DNA of 64,000 bases from Dactylosporangium vinaceum (GCF_019904175.1 NZ_CP061913.1:8804001-8868000), one strand, 5' to 3'. Shown: positions 15,181 to 28,800, counted from the first letter of the stretch. The notes: generated from the sequence alone by a model not told the origin. Translations and numbers: made by a program.

Positions 15181-16830
15181 ATGCGGGGTTCGACAGGAGC
15201 GGCGCCCGAGGAACGGCGCCGCATGGTCACCATGGCGGTCGTCGCCGTCGTGCTGGTGATCGGCGCCGGGCTGTCGGTGGTCACCGCGGTGCTCGTCCGG
15301 CAGGGCGAGCGCCGCTACGCCGGGCAGATGATGGACCGCTACACCGACGACGCCCTGGCCGCCGTGGCCGACGAGGTCGGCGACTACCAGCACACCCTGG
15401 CCGACCTGGCCGTCGGGCTGGGGGCCGAGACCGACCTGACGGCGGCCGACTTCGCCGCGCTCACCTCCGGCCTCAACCGCCAGCGGCTGCCCGCCGCGGC
15501 CGCGGTGACGTTCGTGGTCCCGGCCGCCGACGCCGGGACGGCCGCGCTGCAGGCCGACTGGCGGGCCCGCGGCGCGACCGACCTGACCCTCACCCCGGTG
15601 AGCCCGGTATTCGGCACCGAGCACGCCTTCGCCGTGCTCGACCGCTCCTTCGACGGGCGGAACACGATCGCGGGCCGCGACCTGAGCCAGGCCGCGGAGG
15701 CGATGGAGGCGCTGCGCATCGCCCGCGACTCGGGCGCGTTCGCCATCTCCCGCAGCTACGTGCTGCTGCGCGACCGCAAGCTGCCGGCCGCGGCCCAGCA
15801 GCGCTCGGTGACGCTCGTCCAGCCCGTCTACGGCTTCGCCGACGGCGGCTGGGACCCGCGGCAGTTCCGCGGCTGGATCGTGATCAGCCTGCGCGGCACC
15901 GACTTCATGACGGCCACGCTGCAGGCCCAGGCGCGCGGGTCCGTCCAGCTCACGCTCACCGAGCACGACGGCAACCAGCAGCAGCTGATCGCCACCGCGT
16001 CGGCCGGCACGCCCGAGGCCGGCACCGCGGCCCTCGACCGGGACCGGGTGATCGAGGTCGGGCAGCGCAGCTGGCTGCTCTCCGTCTCCCCCACCGACCG
16101 GCTGCTGTCGGCCAACGACCGGCGGATGACGTCACTGACACTCACCGGCGGCATCGTCGTCACCGTCCTGCTGGCCGTGCTCGTCGGCACCCTGACCAGC
16201 GCCCGCGACCGGGCCGTGGCCCAGGTCGCCGCGGCCACCCTGGCGCTGCGCGAGGACATCGCCCGCCGCGAGGAGACCGAGAGCCGGCTGCGCACCCGCG
16301 AGACCGAACTGCGTCACCTCGCGCTCCACGACCCGCTGACCGGGCTGGCCAACCGGGCCCTGTTCTGGGAGCGCGTCGAGCACGCCTTCGCCACCCACCA
16401 GCGGGCCGGGCGGACCTTCGCCGTGCTCTTCATCGACCTCGACGGGTTCAAGCCGGTCAACGACCGCCTCGGGCACACCGCCGGAGACGCCGTGCTGTGC
16501 CAGGTCGCCGAGCGCCTGCGCCGGGCCACCCGGTCCGCCGACACCGTGGCCCGGCTCGGCGGGGACGAGTTCGCGGTCCTGGTCGAGCAGCTGGAGACCC
16601 AGGGCGACGCCGGGATCGCGGCCCACCGCATCATCACCGCCGTCGAGCAGCCCCTGGAGCCGGGGGCCGGGCTGCCGGCGGCCGCTACCGAGCTGCCGGT
16701 GACGGCCAGCGTCGGGGTCGCGCTCAGCGGCGACGCGCTCGATGTCGACGACATCCTGCGCCGGGCCGACACGGCGATGTACGCGGCCAAGTCCAGCGGC
16801 AAGGGCCGGTACGTGATCGGCGACGCCTGA
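15181..16830 (+). CDS. Membrane-bound diguanylate cyclase with CHASE-type sensor
   Basis: 549 residues. One membrane span at about 17-38, an extracellular CHASE-like region at about 60-290, a second span near 318-340, a short coiled helix, then a GGDEF domain. The active site is intact (GGDEF 460-464, preceded by RLGGDEF). The inhibitory I-site RSAD lies five residues before it, so the enzyme should make c-di-GMP and be product-inhibited. There is no EAL domain. It stands alone downstream of the acylase fusion, with an 81-base gap. The last 517 bases are antisense to the tail of the giant Fn3 gene, so the two convergent genes overlap. Confidence 0.9.
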   Translation: MRGSTGAAPEERRRMVTMAVVAVVLVIGAGLSVVTAVLVRQGERRYAGQMMDRYTDDALAAVADEVGDYQHTLADLAVGLGAETDLTAADFAALTSGLNRQRLPAAAAVTFVVPAADAGTAALQADWRARGATDLTLTPVSPVFGTEHAFAVLDRSFDGRNTIAGRDLSQAAEAMEALRIARDSGAFAISRSYVLLRDRKLPAAAQQRSVTLVQPVYGFADGGWDPRQFRGWIVISLRGTDFMTATLQAQARGSVQLTLTEHDGNQQQLIATASAGTPEAGTAALDRDRVIEVGQRSWLLSVSPTDRLLSANDRRMTSLTLTGGIVVTVLLAVLVGTLTSARDRAVAQVAAATLALREDIARREETESRLRTRETELRHLALHDPLTGLANRALFWERVEHAFATHQRAGRTFAVLFIDLDGFKPVNDRLGHTAGDAVLCQVAERLRRATRSADTVARLGGDEFAVLVEQLETQGDAGIAAHRIITAVEQPLEPGAGLPAAATELPVTASVGVALSGDALDVDDILRRADTAMYAAKSSGKGRYVIGDA

Positions 16831-19800
16831 GCCGGCGCACCGCCCCGCGGCCGGCGCCCGGCAACCAGGGCGCCCGCGCCGAGCAGGAGCAGCACCAGAC
16901 CGGCGAGGGCCAGCGCGGCGACCGGGTCGCCGGTCGCGGCCAGGCTGTCCGCGCCGTGGGCGGCCGGGCCGCCGGACGACCCGCCGTGGCGGATCGGCGC
17001 CCGCACCGGCCGGTGCACCGGCGCCGCCACCGGCTCGGCGGCCGGCGGCGTCACCGCAGGCGGCGTGAGCACCGGCGGCGTGCGGATCGGGTCGACGTCG
17101 AGCACCAGCGTGCGGATCGAGCCGTCCGGTGCCACGCCCTCGGCCATGAAGTCCACGTCGTCGCCGGTGAAGTCGGGCGGGACCTGCGCCCAGATGCTCG
17201 CCGTGCCGTCGTTGGCGACGGTCGGCGTGCCGAGCTCGTCGACCGACACGACCGGGCCGGCGGCGGCCTGGGCGGAGGCGTCGTCGTCGCGCTTCTTCAC
17301 GTCGGCGTCGGCCGTCGGGTGCTGGTCGGCCGACCCCCTCGTCGTGAACACCGCGAAGCGGACCGACGAGTTCGGCGCGAAGCCCGACGCCAGCAGCGTG
17401 ACCCCGTCGCCCGGGCGCATCGTGATGCTGCCCGAGCCCAGGTTGCTCTGCAGCGCGCTCGCCGCGTTGAGGTCCGGCGGCCACGTCGGCGTCGGCGGGA
17501 ACGACGGCCGGGCCGCGGTCGTCGCCGACACCGCGGCCGAGTCCCTGCCGTGCAGGCCGTTGGCGACGACGTCGACGGTGTAGTCGGCGCCGATCGGCAC
17601 GAACATCGTGCACCGGGTCGCCGTCGGCGAGGTCGTCACGCAGCGGCCGTTGCCGGACCGCGAGGTCGCGGTGAAGTGGCTGATGCCGGTGCCGGCGGTC
17701 GCGGGCAGCGACCACTTCACGACCAGGCCGCTGTGCCGCGCCGTGACCCTCACGTTCTGCGGCACGCTCGGGGCCGCGCTCGGGTACACCGCCGTGCTCG
17801 GCGCGCTCGGCAGCGAGTCGCCGAGCGAACCGTGCGCGACGACCGTGAAGGTGTACGCCAGCCCGTCGGTGAGCCCGGTGACAGTGCACGTGGTCGCCCC
17901 CGTCGTGGAGCAGGTGAGCCCGCCCGGCGTCGAGGTCACGGTGTAGCCGGTGACCGCCGGCCCGCCCGTGCCCGGCGTCCAGCTCACCGTGGCCTGGCCG
18001 GTGCCCGGCGTCGCGGTCACCGCAACCGGGCCGGCCGGGGCGACGCCGTTGGGGTCGAACGGCGGGGCCGGGACGACCGTGTTGGAGGGGGCGCTCGCCG
18101 CCGAGTCGCCGCCGGCCGAGTGCGCGACAACGGTGAAGGTGTACGCCACCCCGTTCGTCAGCCCGCCGACGTCGCACGTGGTGCCGGTGGTCGTGTCGCA
18201 GGTGAACCCGCCCGGTGCCGCGGTGACCGTGTAGCCGGTGACAGCGGGCCCGCCGGCCGGCGCGGTCCAGCTGACAGTGGCCGTGCCGGTGCCCGCGACC
18301 GCCGTGACCGCCGTCGGGACGCTCGCCGTGCTGCTCAGCGGCGTGACGGCCGAGCTGAACGTCCCGGCACCGGCCGTGCCCGGGTTCACCGAGCTGATCG
18401 CCCGGACCACGAAGCGGTAGCTGCGGCCGTTGGTCAGGCCGGTCACCGTGCACGAGGTGCCGGTGGTGGTGCAGGTCTGACCGTCCTCGGAGATGACCTC
18501 GTAGTGGTCGATGCCGCCGCCGGTGACGAGCGGCACCGACCAGCTCACGGTGGCCGAGCCGTTGCCGGGCACCACATTCACCGCGCCGACCGGGCCGGGC
18601 AGGTCGGCCCCGGGCGAGACCGCGGCCGACGGGTCACTGGCGCTCGACGAGCCGGTCGCACCGGTGCCGTTGGCCACGACGGTGAACGTGTAGGACGCCC
18701 CGTTGGTCAGGCCGGTCACCGTGCAGGTGCGCCCGGTGGTGGTGCAGCTCGCCCCGCCCGGAGCGGCGGTGACGGTGTAGACGTCCAGGCCGGCACCGGT
18801 GTTCGTCGGCACGTCCCAGCTGACGGTGGCCGCGCCGTTGCCGGGCGAGGCTGTCACGTTGTCCGGCCGGCCGGGCGGGCCGGGCACGACCGGCCCGGTG
18901 GTGGCCGGGTTCGACGCGCCGCCGGTGCCGTTGGCCACGACGCCGAACGTCACCGGGTCGCCCGGGTTGAGGCCGGTGATCGTGCAGCTGAGCCCGGTCG
19001 TGGTGCAGCTCTGGCCGCCGGGCGTCGCGGTCACGGTGTAGTAGGTGACGGCCGGCGTGTTCGGGTTGGCCGCGTTCCAGGACACGGTCGCGCCGAACGC
19101 GGCCGGGGTCGCGGTGGCGCCGGACGGCGTGCGCGGCGCGCCCGGCACCGTCGCCGGCGCGGCCGCGGGTGCGGAGGTGCCGGACGGCCCGGTGGCGACC
19201 ACGGTGACGGTGTACGCCGTGCCGTTGGTCAGGCCGGTGATGGTGCAGTGCGTCGCGCCCGTCGTCGTGCAGGACGCCCCGCCCGGCTCGGCCGTGGCCG
19301 TGTACCCGGTGGCGGCGGCGCCGCCCGCGACGGGGGTGCCCGCGGTCCAGTTGACCACGATCTGCCCGTCGCCCGAGTTCGCGGTGGCCGCGGCCGGGGC
19401 CGGCGGCGGACCGGTGACGGCCGGGGCCGACGGCGCGCTCGGGGCCGACTGCCCGCCCGGCCCGGTGGCGACGGCGACGAACGTGTATGGCGTGCCGTCG
19501 GTCAGGCCCGTGAGGCTGCACGAGTCCGCGCCGGCGCCCGCGGTGCAGGTGGACCCGCCCGGGCTGGCCGTGACGGTGTAGCCGGTGACGCCGTCGCCGA
19601 CCACGGCCGGCTCGGTCCAGCTGACGGTCACGGTCCCGGAGCTCGCGCCCGGCGCCGCGGCCACGTCGGTCGGTGCGGCCGGGACGCCGGCGCTCGGCGC
19701 CACCGTGGCCGACGGCGCACTCGGGTCGGAGGCGCCGCCGTTGCCGAGGGCCCAGACCGAGACGCTGTAGGAGGTGCCGTTGTCCAGGTTGTCGATGACG

Positions 19801-22800
19801 CAGCTGGTGCCCGCGGTCTCGCAGTCCGCGCCGCCCGGGTAGGCGACCGCGCGGTAGCGCTGCACGCCGGCCCGGCGGACCGACGGCGCCGTCCAGGAGA
19901 CGCTTACCTGGCCGTTGCCGACGGTGGCGGTGACGTCCGTCGGGGGCTCGGGCGGGCCGGGCGTGGCCGCGGCCGTGATCGAGCCGGTGGAGTCCCCGCC
20001 GGCGCCGTTCGCCACGACGGTGAAGGTGTAGGCCGTGCCGTTGGTCAGGCCGGTGACCGTGCACGTGGTCGTCGCGGTGGTGCAGGTGGCGCCGCCGGGC
20101 GACGCGGCCACCGTGTAACCGGTGGCGGCCGGCCCGCCGACCGGCGCGGCCCAGCTCACCGCGGCGGTGGTGTCGCCCGGGACGACCGCCGCCCCGGTCG
20201 GCGCGGCAGGCGGACCGGGGATCACCGGGGCGGTGACGCCGGTCGCCGAGACGCCGGTGCCGCCGACGCCGACCGCGACCACCGAGAAGGTGTACGCGGT
20301 GCCGTTCACCAGCCCGCCGACGGTGCAGCTGGCGCCGACGCTGGTGCAGGTGGCCCCGTCCGGGGAGGCGGTCACGGTGTACTGCACGATCCCGGCGCCC
20401 TGGTTCGCGGGCGCGGTCCAGGACACGTCGGCGGTGCCGTCACCGGCGACCGCTGTGACGTCCGTGGGCGCGGCCGGCGGCCCCGGGGTCACGGCGACCG
20501 ACGCGACGCTCGCGACCGAGTCCCCGCTCACGCCGTTGGCCACGACGGTGAACGTGTAGCCGGTGCCGCCGGTCAGGCCGGTCACGGTGCAGGTGGTCCC
20601 GGTCGCCGCGGTGCAGGTGGCCCCGCCGGGCGACGCCGTGACCGTGTAGCCGGTCACGCCCGCGCCGAGCTGCGTCGGGGCCAGCCAGGTGACGGTGGCC
20701 GCGCCGCTGCCCGGGGTCGCCACCACCGCGGTCGGCGCTCCGGGCGGGCCGGGCACCGCGCCGCCCGACGAGTACGCCGCAGCGGAGCTGCCCGTGCCGC
20801 CGGCGCCGACCGCGACCACGCCGAACGTGTAGGCGGTGCCGTCGGTGAGCCCGGTGACCGTGCACTGGTTGACGCTCGTGGTGCAGGTCGCCCCGCCCGG
20901 TGCGGCGGTCACGGCGTAGTTGTAGACGGCGGCTCCGGCGGCCGGCGGCGCCCACGCCACCAGGGCCTGGCCGCTGCCCGGGGTCGCCACGACGGCGGTC
21001 GGCGGGTTCGGCGGGCCGGGGATCACCGCGTTGGAGACGGCCGACGGGGCCGACGAGCCGACCGCGCCGGCGCCGACCGCGGCGACGGTGAACGTGTACG
21101 ACGCCCCTGGCGTCAGCCCGTTGACGGTGCAGGACAGGCCGCCGGTGGTGCAGGTGGCCCCGCCGGGGGTGGCCGTGGCCGCGTAGTGGTCGACGGACGA
21201 GCCGCCGGCCGGCGCGGTCCAGGTGACGGTGGCGCTCGTGTTGCCGGCCACGGCACTCGCGGTGCCGGGGACGCCGGGCGGGCCCGGGTTCACGGCGCCG
21301 GTGACGCCGGCCGCCGAGACGCCGGTGCCGCCGACGCCGACCGCGACCACCGAGAAGGTGTACGCGGTGCTGTTGTCCAGCCCGCTGACCGTGCACCCGG
21401 CCGCGCTCACGGCGACGCAGAACGCGCCGCCGGGCGATGCGGTGACCAGGTAGTGGTCGATGCCGGCGCCCGCGTTGACCGGCGCGGTCCAGCTCACCAG
21501 GGCCGTACCGTTACCGGCGGCGGCACTGACGCCGGTCGGCGCGTCCGGCGGCCCGACGAGGACCGCGGCGGTCGGTGCGGACGGCGGCGCGTCGCCGCCG
21601 AGGCCGCTCGCCTGCACGGTGAACGTGTAGCCGGTGCCGGCGGTGAGCCCGGCGACGGTGCACGAGGTGCCGGTCGTGGTGCAGGTGAGCCCGCCCGGAT
21701 CGGCGGTCACCGTGTAACCGGTGACGCCGGAGCGCAGGATGCCCGGCGGCAGCCACGACACCGTGACGCTGCCGTCGCCGGCGACCGCTGTCACGCCGCT
21801 GACGGCGTCCGGCGGGCCGGGCGTGATCGGCGCGGTCGGCAGGGTCGGCAGCGAAGACCCGGTGCCGGCCGGGCCGGCCGCGCTCACCACGAAGGTGTAC
21901 GGCACCCCGTTCGTCAGGTTGTGCACGGTGCAGGTGGTGGCGCTCGTCGCGCATGTCGCTCCGCCCGGGGCGGCCGTCACGAGGTAGTGGTCGACCGCCC
22001 CGCCGGTGTTGGCCGCCGCGGTCCACGACACCGTCGCGCTCGCGTCGCCGCCGGCCGCCGTGACCCCGCTCGGCGCGCCGGGCGGTCCGGGGCTGACGGG
22101 GCTCGACGGATCGCTGGCGGCCGACAGGCCACCGGGGCCGGCCGCCGTGACGGTGAACGTGTAGGCGGTGCCGGGCGCGAGCCCGGGGACGGTGCACGAG
22201 GTGTCCGCGGCCGACAGCGTGGCGCACAGCGCGCCGCCCGGCGAGGCGGTCACGGTGTAGCCGGTGATCCCGGCGCCCACGCTGCCCGGCGCGGTCCAGG
22301 ACACGACGGCCGCGCGGTCCCCGGCGGTGGCGCTCACCGCGGTCGGGGCGCCCGGGGCGCCCGTCACGCCGCCGGCCGGGGTGCTGGGCGGGGAGTCACC
22401 GGTGCCGGTGGTGCCATGAGCGACGACCTCGAAGGTGTACGCCACCCCGTCGGTCAGCCCCGTGATGGTGCACGAGGTCGCCGGGGTGCTGCAGGACGCG
22501 CCACCGGGCGTCGCGGTCGCCGTGTAGTGGTCGATCCCGGCGCCCGAGCCGGCCGGCGCGGTCCACGACACCGTGGCCTGGCCGCTGCCCGCCGCGACGG
22601 TGACGGCGGTCGGCGCGCCGGGCGGCCCGGGCGCGACGGTGTTCGACGGGTCGCTGGCCGGCGAGCTGCCGCCGGCGCCGTCGGCCGCCACGGTGAACGT
22701 GTAGCCGGTGCCGGGGGTCAGCCCGAGCACGACGCACGACGTGTCGGCCGGCGACAGCGTGACGCAGGAGGCTCCGCCGGGTGAGGCGGTCACCGTGTAC

Positions 22801-25800
22801 CCGGTCACGCCCCCGCGCACGGTCACCGGAGCGGTCCAGGCGACGGTGGCGGTCTGGTTGCCCGCGACGGCGTTCACGGCCGTCGGCGGGTCGGGCGCGG
22901 TCGCCGGGGACAGCGAGCCGGCGACGCTGGGCAGCGAGTCACCGGTGCCGCTGGAGCCGACCGCGACGACCGTGAACAGGTAGCCGACCGTGGCCGTCAG
23001 GCCCGTGACGGTGCACGTGGTGTCGGCCGCGGTGGCCGTGCTGCAGGTGGCGCCGCCGGGCGAGGCGGTCACGACGTAATGGTCGATCCCGGCGCCGGCG
23101 TTGACCGGGGCGGTCCAGGTGATCACCGCGTCGGTGCCGCCCTGCGGGGTGACCGAGACGCCGGTCGGCGCGCCGGGCGGGCCGGCCGTCACCGGATTGC
23201 TCGGCGCGCTCGCGGTGCCGAGCCCGCCGGCACCGGTGGCCGTGACGGTGAACGTGTAGGCCGTGCCGCCGAGCAGACCGTTCACGGTGCAGGACAGGCC
23301 GGTGGTGACGCACGTGGCCCCGCCCGGGCTCGCGGTGACCACGTAGCCGGTGACGCCGGCCCGCGGGTCGGTGGGCGCGGTCCAGGACACGGCGGCCGAG
23401 TGGGAGCCGGCAACGGCGGTGGCAGTGCCGGGCGCGCCGGGCGCGCCCGGGGTCACGGCCGCGGACGGGTCGCTGGCGATCGACGAGCCGGTGGCGCCGA
23501 CGCCGTTGGCCACGGCGGTGAAGGTGTACGCCGTCCCGTCGCTCAGGCCGCTGACGGTGCACGTGGTGAGGATCGTGGTGCAGGTGGCGCCGCCCGGGGA
23601 GGCGGTCACGGTGTAGCCGGCGACCCCGGCGCCGGTGCCGGCCGGCGCGGTCCACGACACCACGGCGCCGCCGCTGCCGGGCGCCGCGGTCACCGCGGTC
23701 GGCGCGTCCGGCGGGCCGGGGCGCACCTGGCTCGACGGGCCGCCGGCCGGCGAGGATCCGCCGGGTCCGGTGGCGACGACGGCGAACGTGTACGCCGTCC
23801 CGGCGGTCAGGCCGGTGACGGTGCACGACACGCCGCTGCTGGTGCATGTCGCACCGCCCGGCGCGGCGGTCACGGTGTAGTTCGTGACGCCGGCCCGGGT
23901 GGTGAGCGGCGCGGTCCAGGTGACTGTCGCGGCGGCGCTGCCGGGCGTGGCGACGATGAGCGTGGGCGCGTCCGGCGGGCCGGAGACGGCGGCCCCCGAG
24001 GTCGCCGGGGCCGAGGTGCCGGACGAGCCGGTGCCGTTGGTGACGACCGCGAAGGTGTACGCCACCCCGTTGCCCAGTCCGGAGACGGTGCAGCTGGTCG
24101 TGGCGGTGGTGCAGGTGGCGCCGCCGGGCGTGGCGGTCACGGTGTAGCCGGCGATCCCGGCGCCGGTGTTGCCCGGCGCGGTCCACGACACCGTGGCGCT
24201 GCCGTTGCCGCCGGCCACGGTGACGCCGGTCGGCGCGCCGGGCGGCCCGGGCGTCATCGCCGGCGACGGGCTGCTCGCCGGCGACGTGCCGCCGGGGCCG
24301 GCCGCGGTGGCCGTGAACGTGTAGGCGGTGCCGCTGAGCAGGCCCGGCACCGAGCACGAGGTGGTGGTCGTGGTGCAGGTGGCGCCGCCCGGGGAGGCGG
24401 TCACGGTGTAGGCGCTCACGCCGGCGCGGACGTTGGCCGGTGCGGTCCACGAGACCGTGGCCGCGCCGCTGCCCGGGGCCGCGGTGACCGCGGTCGGCGC
24501 GTCCGGCGGGCCGGGCTGGACACCGGCGGCGACGCTGGGCAGCGAGTCGCCTGTCGCCCCGATCCCGTTGGCGACGACCGTCACCTGGTAGGTCGTGCCG
24601 TTGGTGAGGCCGGTCAGGATGCAGGTGCGGGTGACCACGCCGGCGACGCAGGTGGCGCCGCCGGGCGCCGCGGTCACCGTGTAGCCGGCGATCCCGGCGC
24701 CGGTGTTGCCCGGCGCGGCCCAGGCCACGGTCGCGGTGGTGTTGCCGCCGGTGACTGTCACGGCGGTCGGCGGGGCCGGCGGGCCGGGCGTCACCGCTGT
24801 CGTGCTCGCGCCGGGCGACGCGCCCCCGGGCCCGTTGGCCACGACGGTGAACGTGTAGGGGGTGCCGCCGGTCAGGCCGGTGACGGCGCAGGCCAGGCCG
24901 CTGGTGGTGCAGGTGGCGCCGCCGGGGCTCGCGGTCACCGTGTAGCCGGTGACGCCGGCCCGCACGATGAGCGGCCCGAGCCAGGAGACGTCGACCGAAC
25001 CGTTGCCGGCGGTGGCGGCCACGAGCGTCGGCGCGTCCGGCGCACCGGGCGTGGCCGGGCCGGTGTACCCGGCCGCAGAGGCGCCGGTGCTGCCGGTGCC
25101 GACCGCGACCACGGCGACGGTGTACGTCACCCCCGCGGTCAGGCCCGTGATGGTGCACGCGGTGCCGACGGCACTGCAGGTTGCCCCGCCCGGTGCGGCG
25201 GTGGCGGTGTAGTGGTCGATGCCCGCGCCCACGTTCGCCGGCGCGGTCCACGACACGGCCAGAGTGCCGTTGCCACCGGTCGCGGTGACGGCGGTCGGCG
25301 CGCCGGGTGGGCCGGGCGTCACCGGGCTCGACGCGGCGCCGGTCGACGAGCCGCCGGGGCCGTTCGCGACGACCGTGAACGTGTATGCGGTACCGCTGAC
25401 GAGCCCGGCGACGGTGCACCCGGTGGTGGCCGTCGTGCAGCTGGCCCCGCCGGGCGAGGCGGTCACGGTGTAGTTGCTCAGCCCGGCCCGGGTGGTGCCG
25501 GGCGCGGTCCACGCGACGGCGGCGATGCCGGCGCCCGGAGTGGCGGTGACGGCCGTCGGGGCGTCGGGCGCGCCGGGCGTGCTCGCGGCCGACGGGTCGC
25601 TGGCCGGTGACGAGCCGGTGCTGCCGGTGCCGTTGGCGACGACGGTGAACGTGTACGGCGTCCCGGCGGTCAGGCCGCCGACGGTGCAGCCGGTGAGGGC
25701 GGTGGTGCAGGTGGCGCCGCCGGGGCTCGCGGTCACCGTGTAGATGGCGATGCCGGCGCCGCGGTTGACCGGCGCGGTCCACGACACGGTCGCGGCGGTG

Positions 25801-28800
25801 CCGCCGGGCGTGGCGGTGACGGCGGTCGGGGCGCCGGGCGGCCCGGGCGTCACCGCTGTCGTGGTGGTGCCGGTCGACGAGCCGCCGGGGCCGTTGGCGA
25901 CAACGGTGACGGTGTAGGGCGTGCCGCCGGTCAGGCCGGTGATGGTGCAGCCGGTGAGGGCGGTGGTGCAGCTCGCGCCGCCCGGCGCTGCGGTCGCGGT
26001 GTAGCCGCTGACCCCGGCCCGCTGCACGAGCGGGGGGACCCAGCCCACGCTGACGGCGCCGTTGCCGGGCGTGGCGACGACGAGCGTCGGCGCGTCGGGT
26101 GCGCCCGGCGCGACGAGCGCGGTCGGGAGGCTCGCGGCCGAGTCGCCGGTGCCCGCGACGCCGTTGGCGACGACCTGGAAGGTGTACCCCACCCCGTCGG
26201 TCAGCCCCGGGACGGTGCACGAGGTGCCGCTGGTGGTGCAGGTCGCCCCGCCCGGGGCCGCGGTGACGGTGTAGTGGTCGATGCCGCCGCCCGGGTTGGC
26301 CGGCGCGGTCCACGACACCGTCGCCGAGCCCGGTCCGGCCACCGCGCCGGCACCGGTCGGCGAGCCGGGCGGGCCGGGCTTGACGGCTGTCACGGTGGTG
26401 GCCGTGGCCGAGGAGCCGCCGGTGCCGGTGGCCACGACGCCGAACGTGTACGCGGTGCCGAGGACGAGCCCGGTGACGGTGCACGAGGTGGTGACGGTGG
26501 TGCAGGTGGCGCCGCCGGGCGAGGCGGTCACCGTGTAGCCGGTGATCCCGGCCCGGGTCACGGCCGGGGCGGTCCAGGACACCACCGCGCTGCGGGCACC
26601 GGGCGTCGCGCTGACCGCCGTGGGCGCGTCGGGGGCGCCGGGGATCACGGGAGTGCTCGGGGTGCTCGGCACCGACTGGCCGGTCCCGCCCAGGCCGACG
26701 GCGACGACCGCGACGGTGTACTGCGTGCCGTCGTCGAGGCCGGTGATGGTGCACGACTGCTGCTGCAGGTTGACCGTGACGCAGGCGTTCAGGCCCGGCG
26801 TGGCCGTGGCGATGTACGCGGTGACCAGGTTGCCGGACAGGATCGGCGGGGTCCAGGAGACGGTGATCGCGCCGTTGAGCGCGGTGGCCTGGACGCCGGT
26901 CGGCGCGCCGGGCGGGCCGACGCTCGTGCCGGCCGACGTCTGCGTGGCCGGCGACGCGCCGCCGGGGCCGGTGGCGACGACCGAGAAGGTGTACGCCGTG
27001 CCCGCGCTCAGCCCCGTGACGGTGCACGAGGTGCCGCTGGTGGTGCAGGTCGCGCCGCCGGGCGAGGCGGTCACCGTGTAGCCGGTGATCCCGGCCCGCT
27101 GGATCAGCGGCGCGGTCCACGACACGGTCGCGGCACCGATGCCCGGGGCCGCGCCGACGAGCAGCGGCGCGTCCGGCGGGCCGGGCACCACGATGCTCGA
27201 GGCGAGGCTCGGCAGCGAGTTGCCGCTGCTGCCGGCGCCGTAGGCGACGACGGTGAACGCGTAGCCGGTGCCGTTGGCCAGTCCGCCGACCACGCAGCCG
27301 GTGCCGGTCGTGGTGCAGCCGGCGCCGCCCGGCGCGGCGGTCACCGTGTAGTGGTCGATGCCGGCGCCGGTCGTGGCGGGCGCGGTCCAGGAGACGGTGG
27401 CCGATCCGTCACCGGCGACGGCCGTCACGCCGGTCGGCAGGCTGGGCGGGCCGGGGCGCACCGAGTTCGACGCGGCGCTGGCCGCCGACGGGCCGGAGAT
27501 GCTGGTGGCGACGACCGTGAACGTGTACGCCGTGCCGGGGCTCAGCAGCGCCACCGTGCACGACGTACCGGTGGTGACGCAGGTGCCACCGCCCGGCGAC
27601 GCGGTCACGGTGTAGCCGGTGATGCCGGATCCGGGGCTGGCCGGCGCGGTCCACGACACGGTCGCGGCGGCGTTGCCGGGCGCCGCGGTGACGGCGGTCG
27701 GCGCACCGGGCGGCCCGGGGACGAACGCGGCCGACGGCTGGCTGGCGACCGAGTTGCCGGTCAGCCCGACCCCGACCGCGACGACCGTCACCGTGTAGCT
27801 GGTGGTCGGCAGCAGGCTCAGGATCGTGCAGCTGGTGTCGGTGGCGGTGAGCGTCGCGCAGGGCAGCAGGCCCGGGCTCGCGTAGGCCACGTAGTGGTCG
27901 ATGCCCGCGCCGGCGAAGGCCGGGGGCGTCCAGTTGACGGTGGCGGTCAGAAACCCGGGGGTGACGGTGACGTTCGTCGGTGCGCCGGGCGGGCCGGGGG
28001 TCACGGCGCCGGTGACGGCCGCCGCCGAGGTGCCGGTGTTGCCCAGGCCGACGGCGACGACCGAGAACGTGTAGGCGGTGCCGCTCGTCAGGCCGGTCAC
28101 GGTGCAGGTGAGCAGGGTGCCGGTGCAGGTCTGGCCGCCGGGGCTGGCGGTCGCCCGGAAGTAGTCGATGCCGGCGCCGCCGTTGAGCGGGCCGAGCCAC
28201 GAGACCTGGGCCGAGTTCGCGAGGGCCACGGCGGCGACGGACAGCGGCGCGCTCGGCGGCCCGATGTTGACAGGCGGTGAGGCGGCGCTGGCCAGTGAGG
28301 TCCCGGCGCCGTTGACGGCGGTCGCGGTGACCTGGAACGAGTACGAGCCGCCCGGGGTCAGGCCGCCGACCGTGCACGAGGTGCCGGTCGTGGTGCAGGT
28401 CTGCGCGCCCAGGACGGTCGTCACGGTGTAGTACGCGATGCCGGCGCCGGCATTGCTCGGGGCGGTCCAGGTGACCACGGCCTGCTGGTTGCCGGAGGTC
28501 GCGATGACGCCGGTGGGCACGCCGGGCGGGTTGGGCGGGTCGACGACGGTGACCGTGCCGGCCGCGGTCGGGGCCGAGGTGCCGCCGACGCCGGTGGCCG
28601 TGAGCGTGACGACCCAGCTGCCGGCCGGGACGTTCGCGATGCTGCACGTCAGCGCGGCCGAGGTGCACGTCTTGACGGTGGCGCCCATGGTCGCGGTGAG
28701 CGTGTAGCCGCTGGCGCCGAGCGAGCCGAGCCAGGTCGCCGAGATCGCGTTGACGCCGCCCGCCACGGTGAGGACCGTGGGGGCGGCGGGGGCGGCCTCG

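Noticed and set aside
15162..22784. A very long plus-strand open frame (over 2,500 codons) and many shorter ones across 16-29 kb
   Set aside because: These are antisense or shifted frames kept open by the GC-rich Fn3 repeat array; their products are Arg/Gly/Ala-rich with no domain pattern.
22939..27120. A minus-strand frame of about 1,390 codons inside the Fn3 gene
   Set aside because: It is a shifted frame of the same strand with low-complexity Arg/His-rich product; the Fn3 frame has clear repeated domains.
17520..28793. Possible CRISPR or satellite array
   Set aside because: The roughly 268-bp units are coding, diverged and without constant short repeats and unique spacers.
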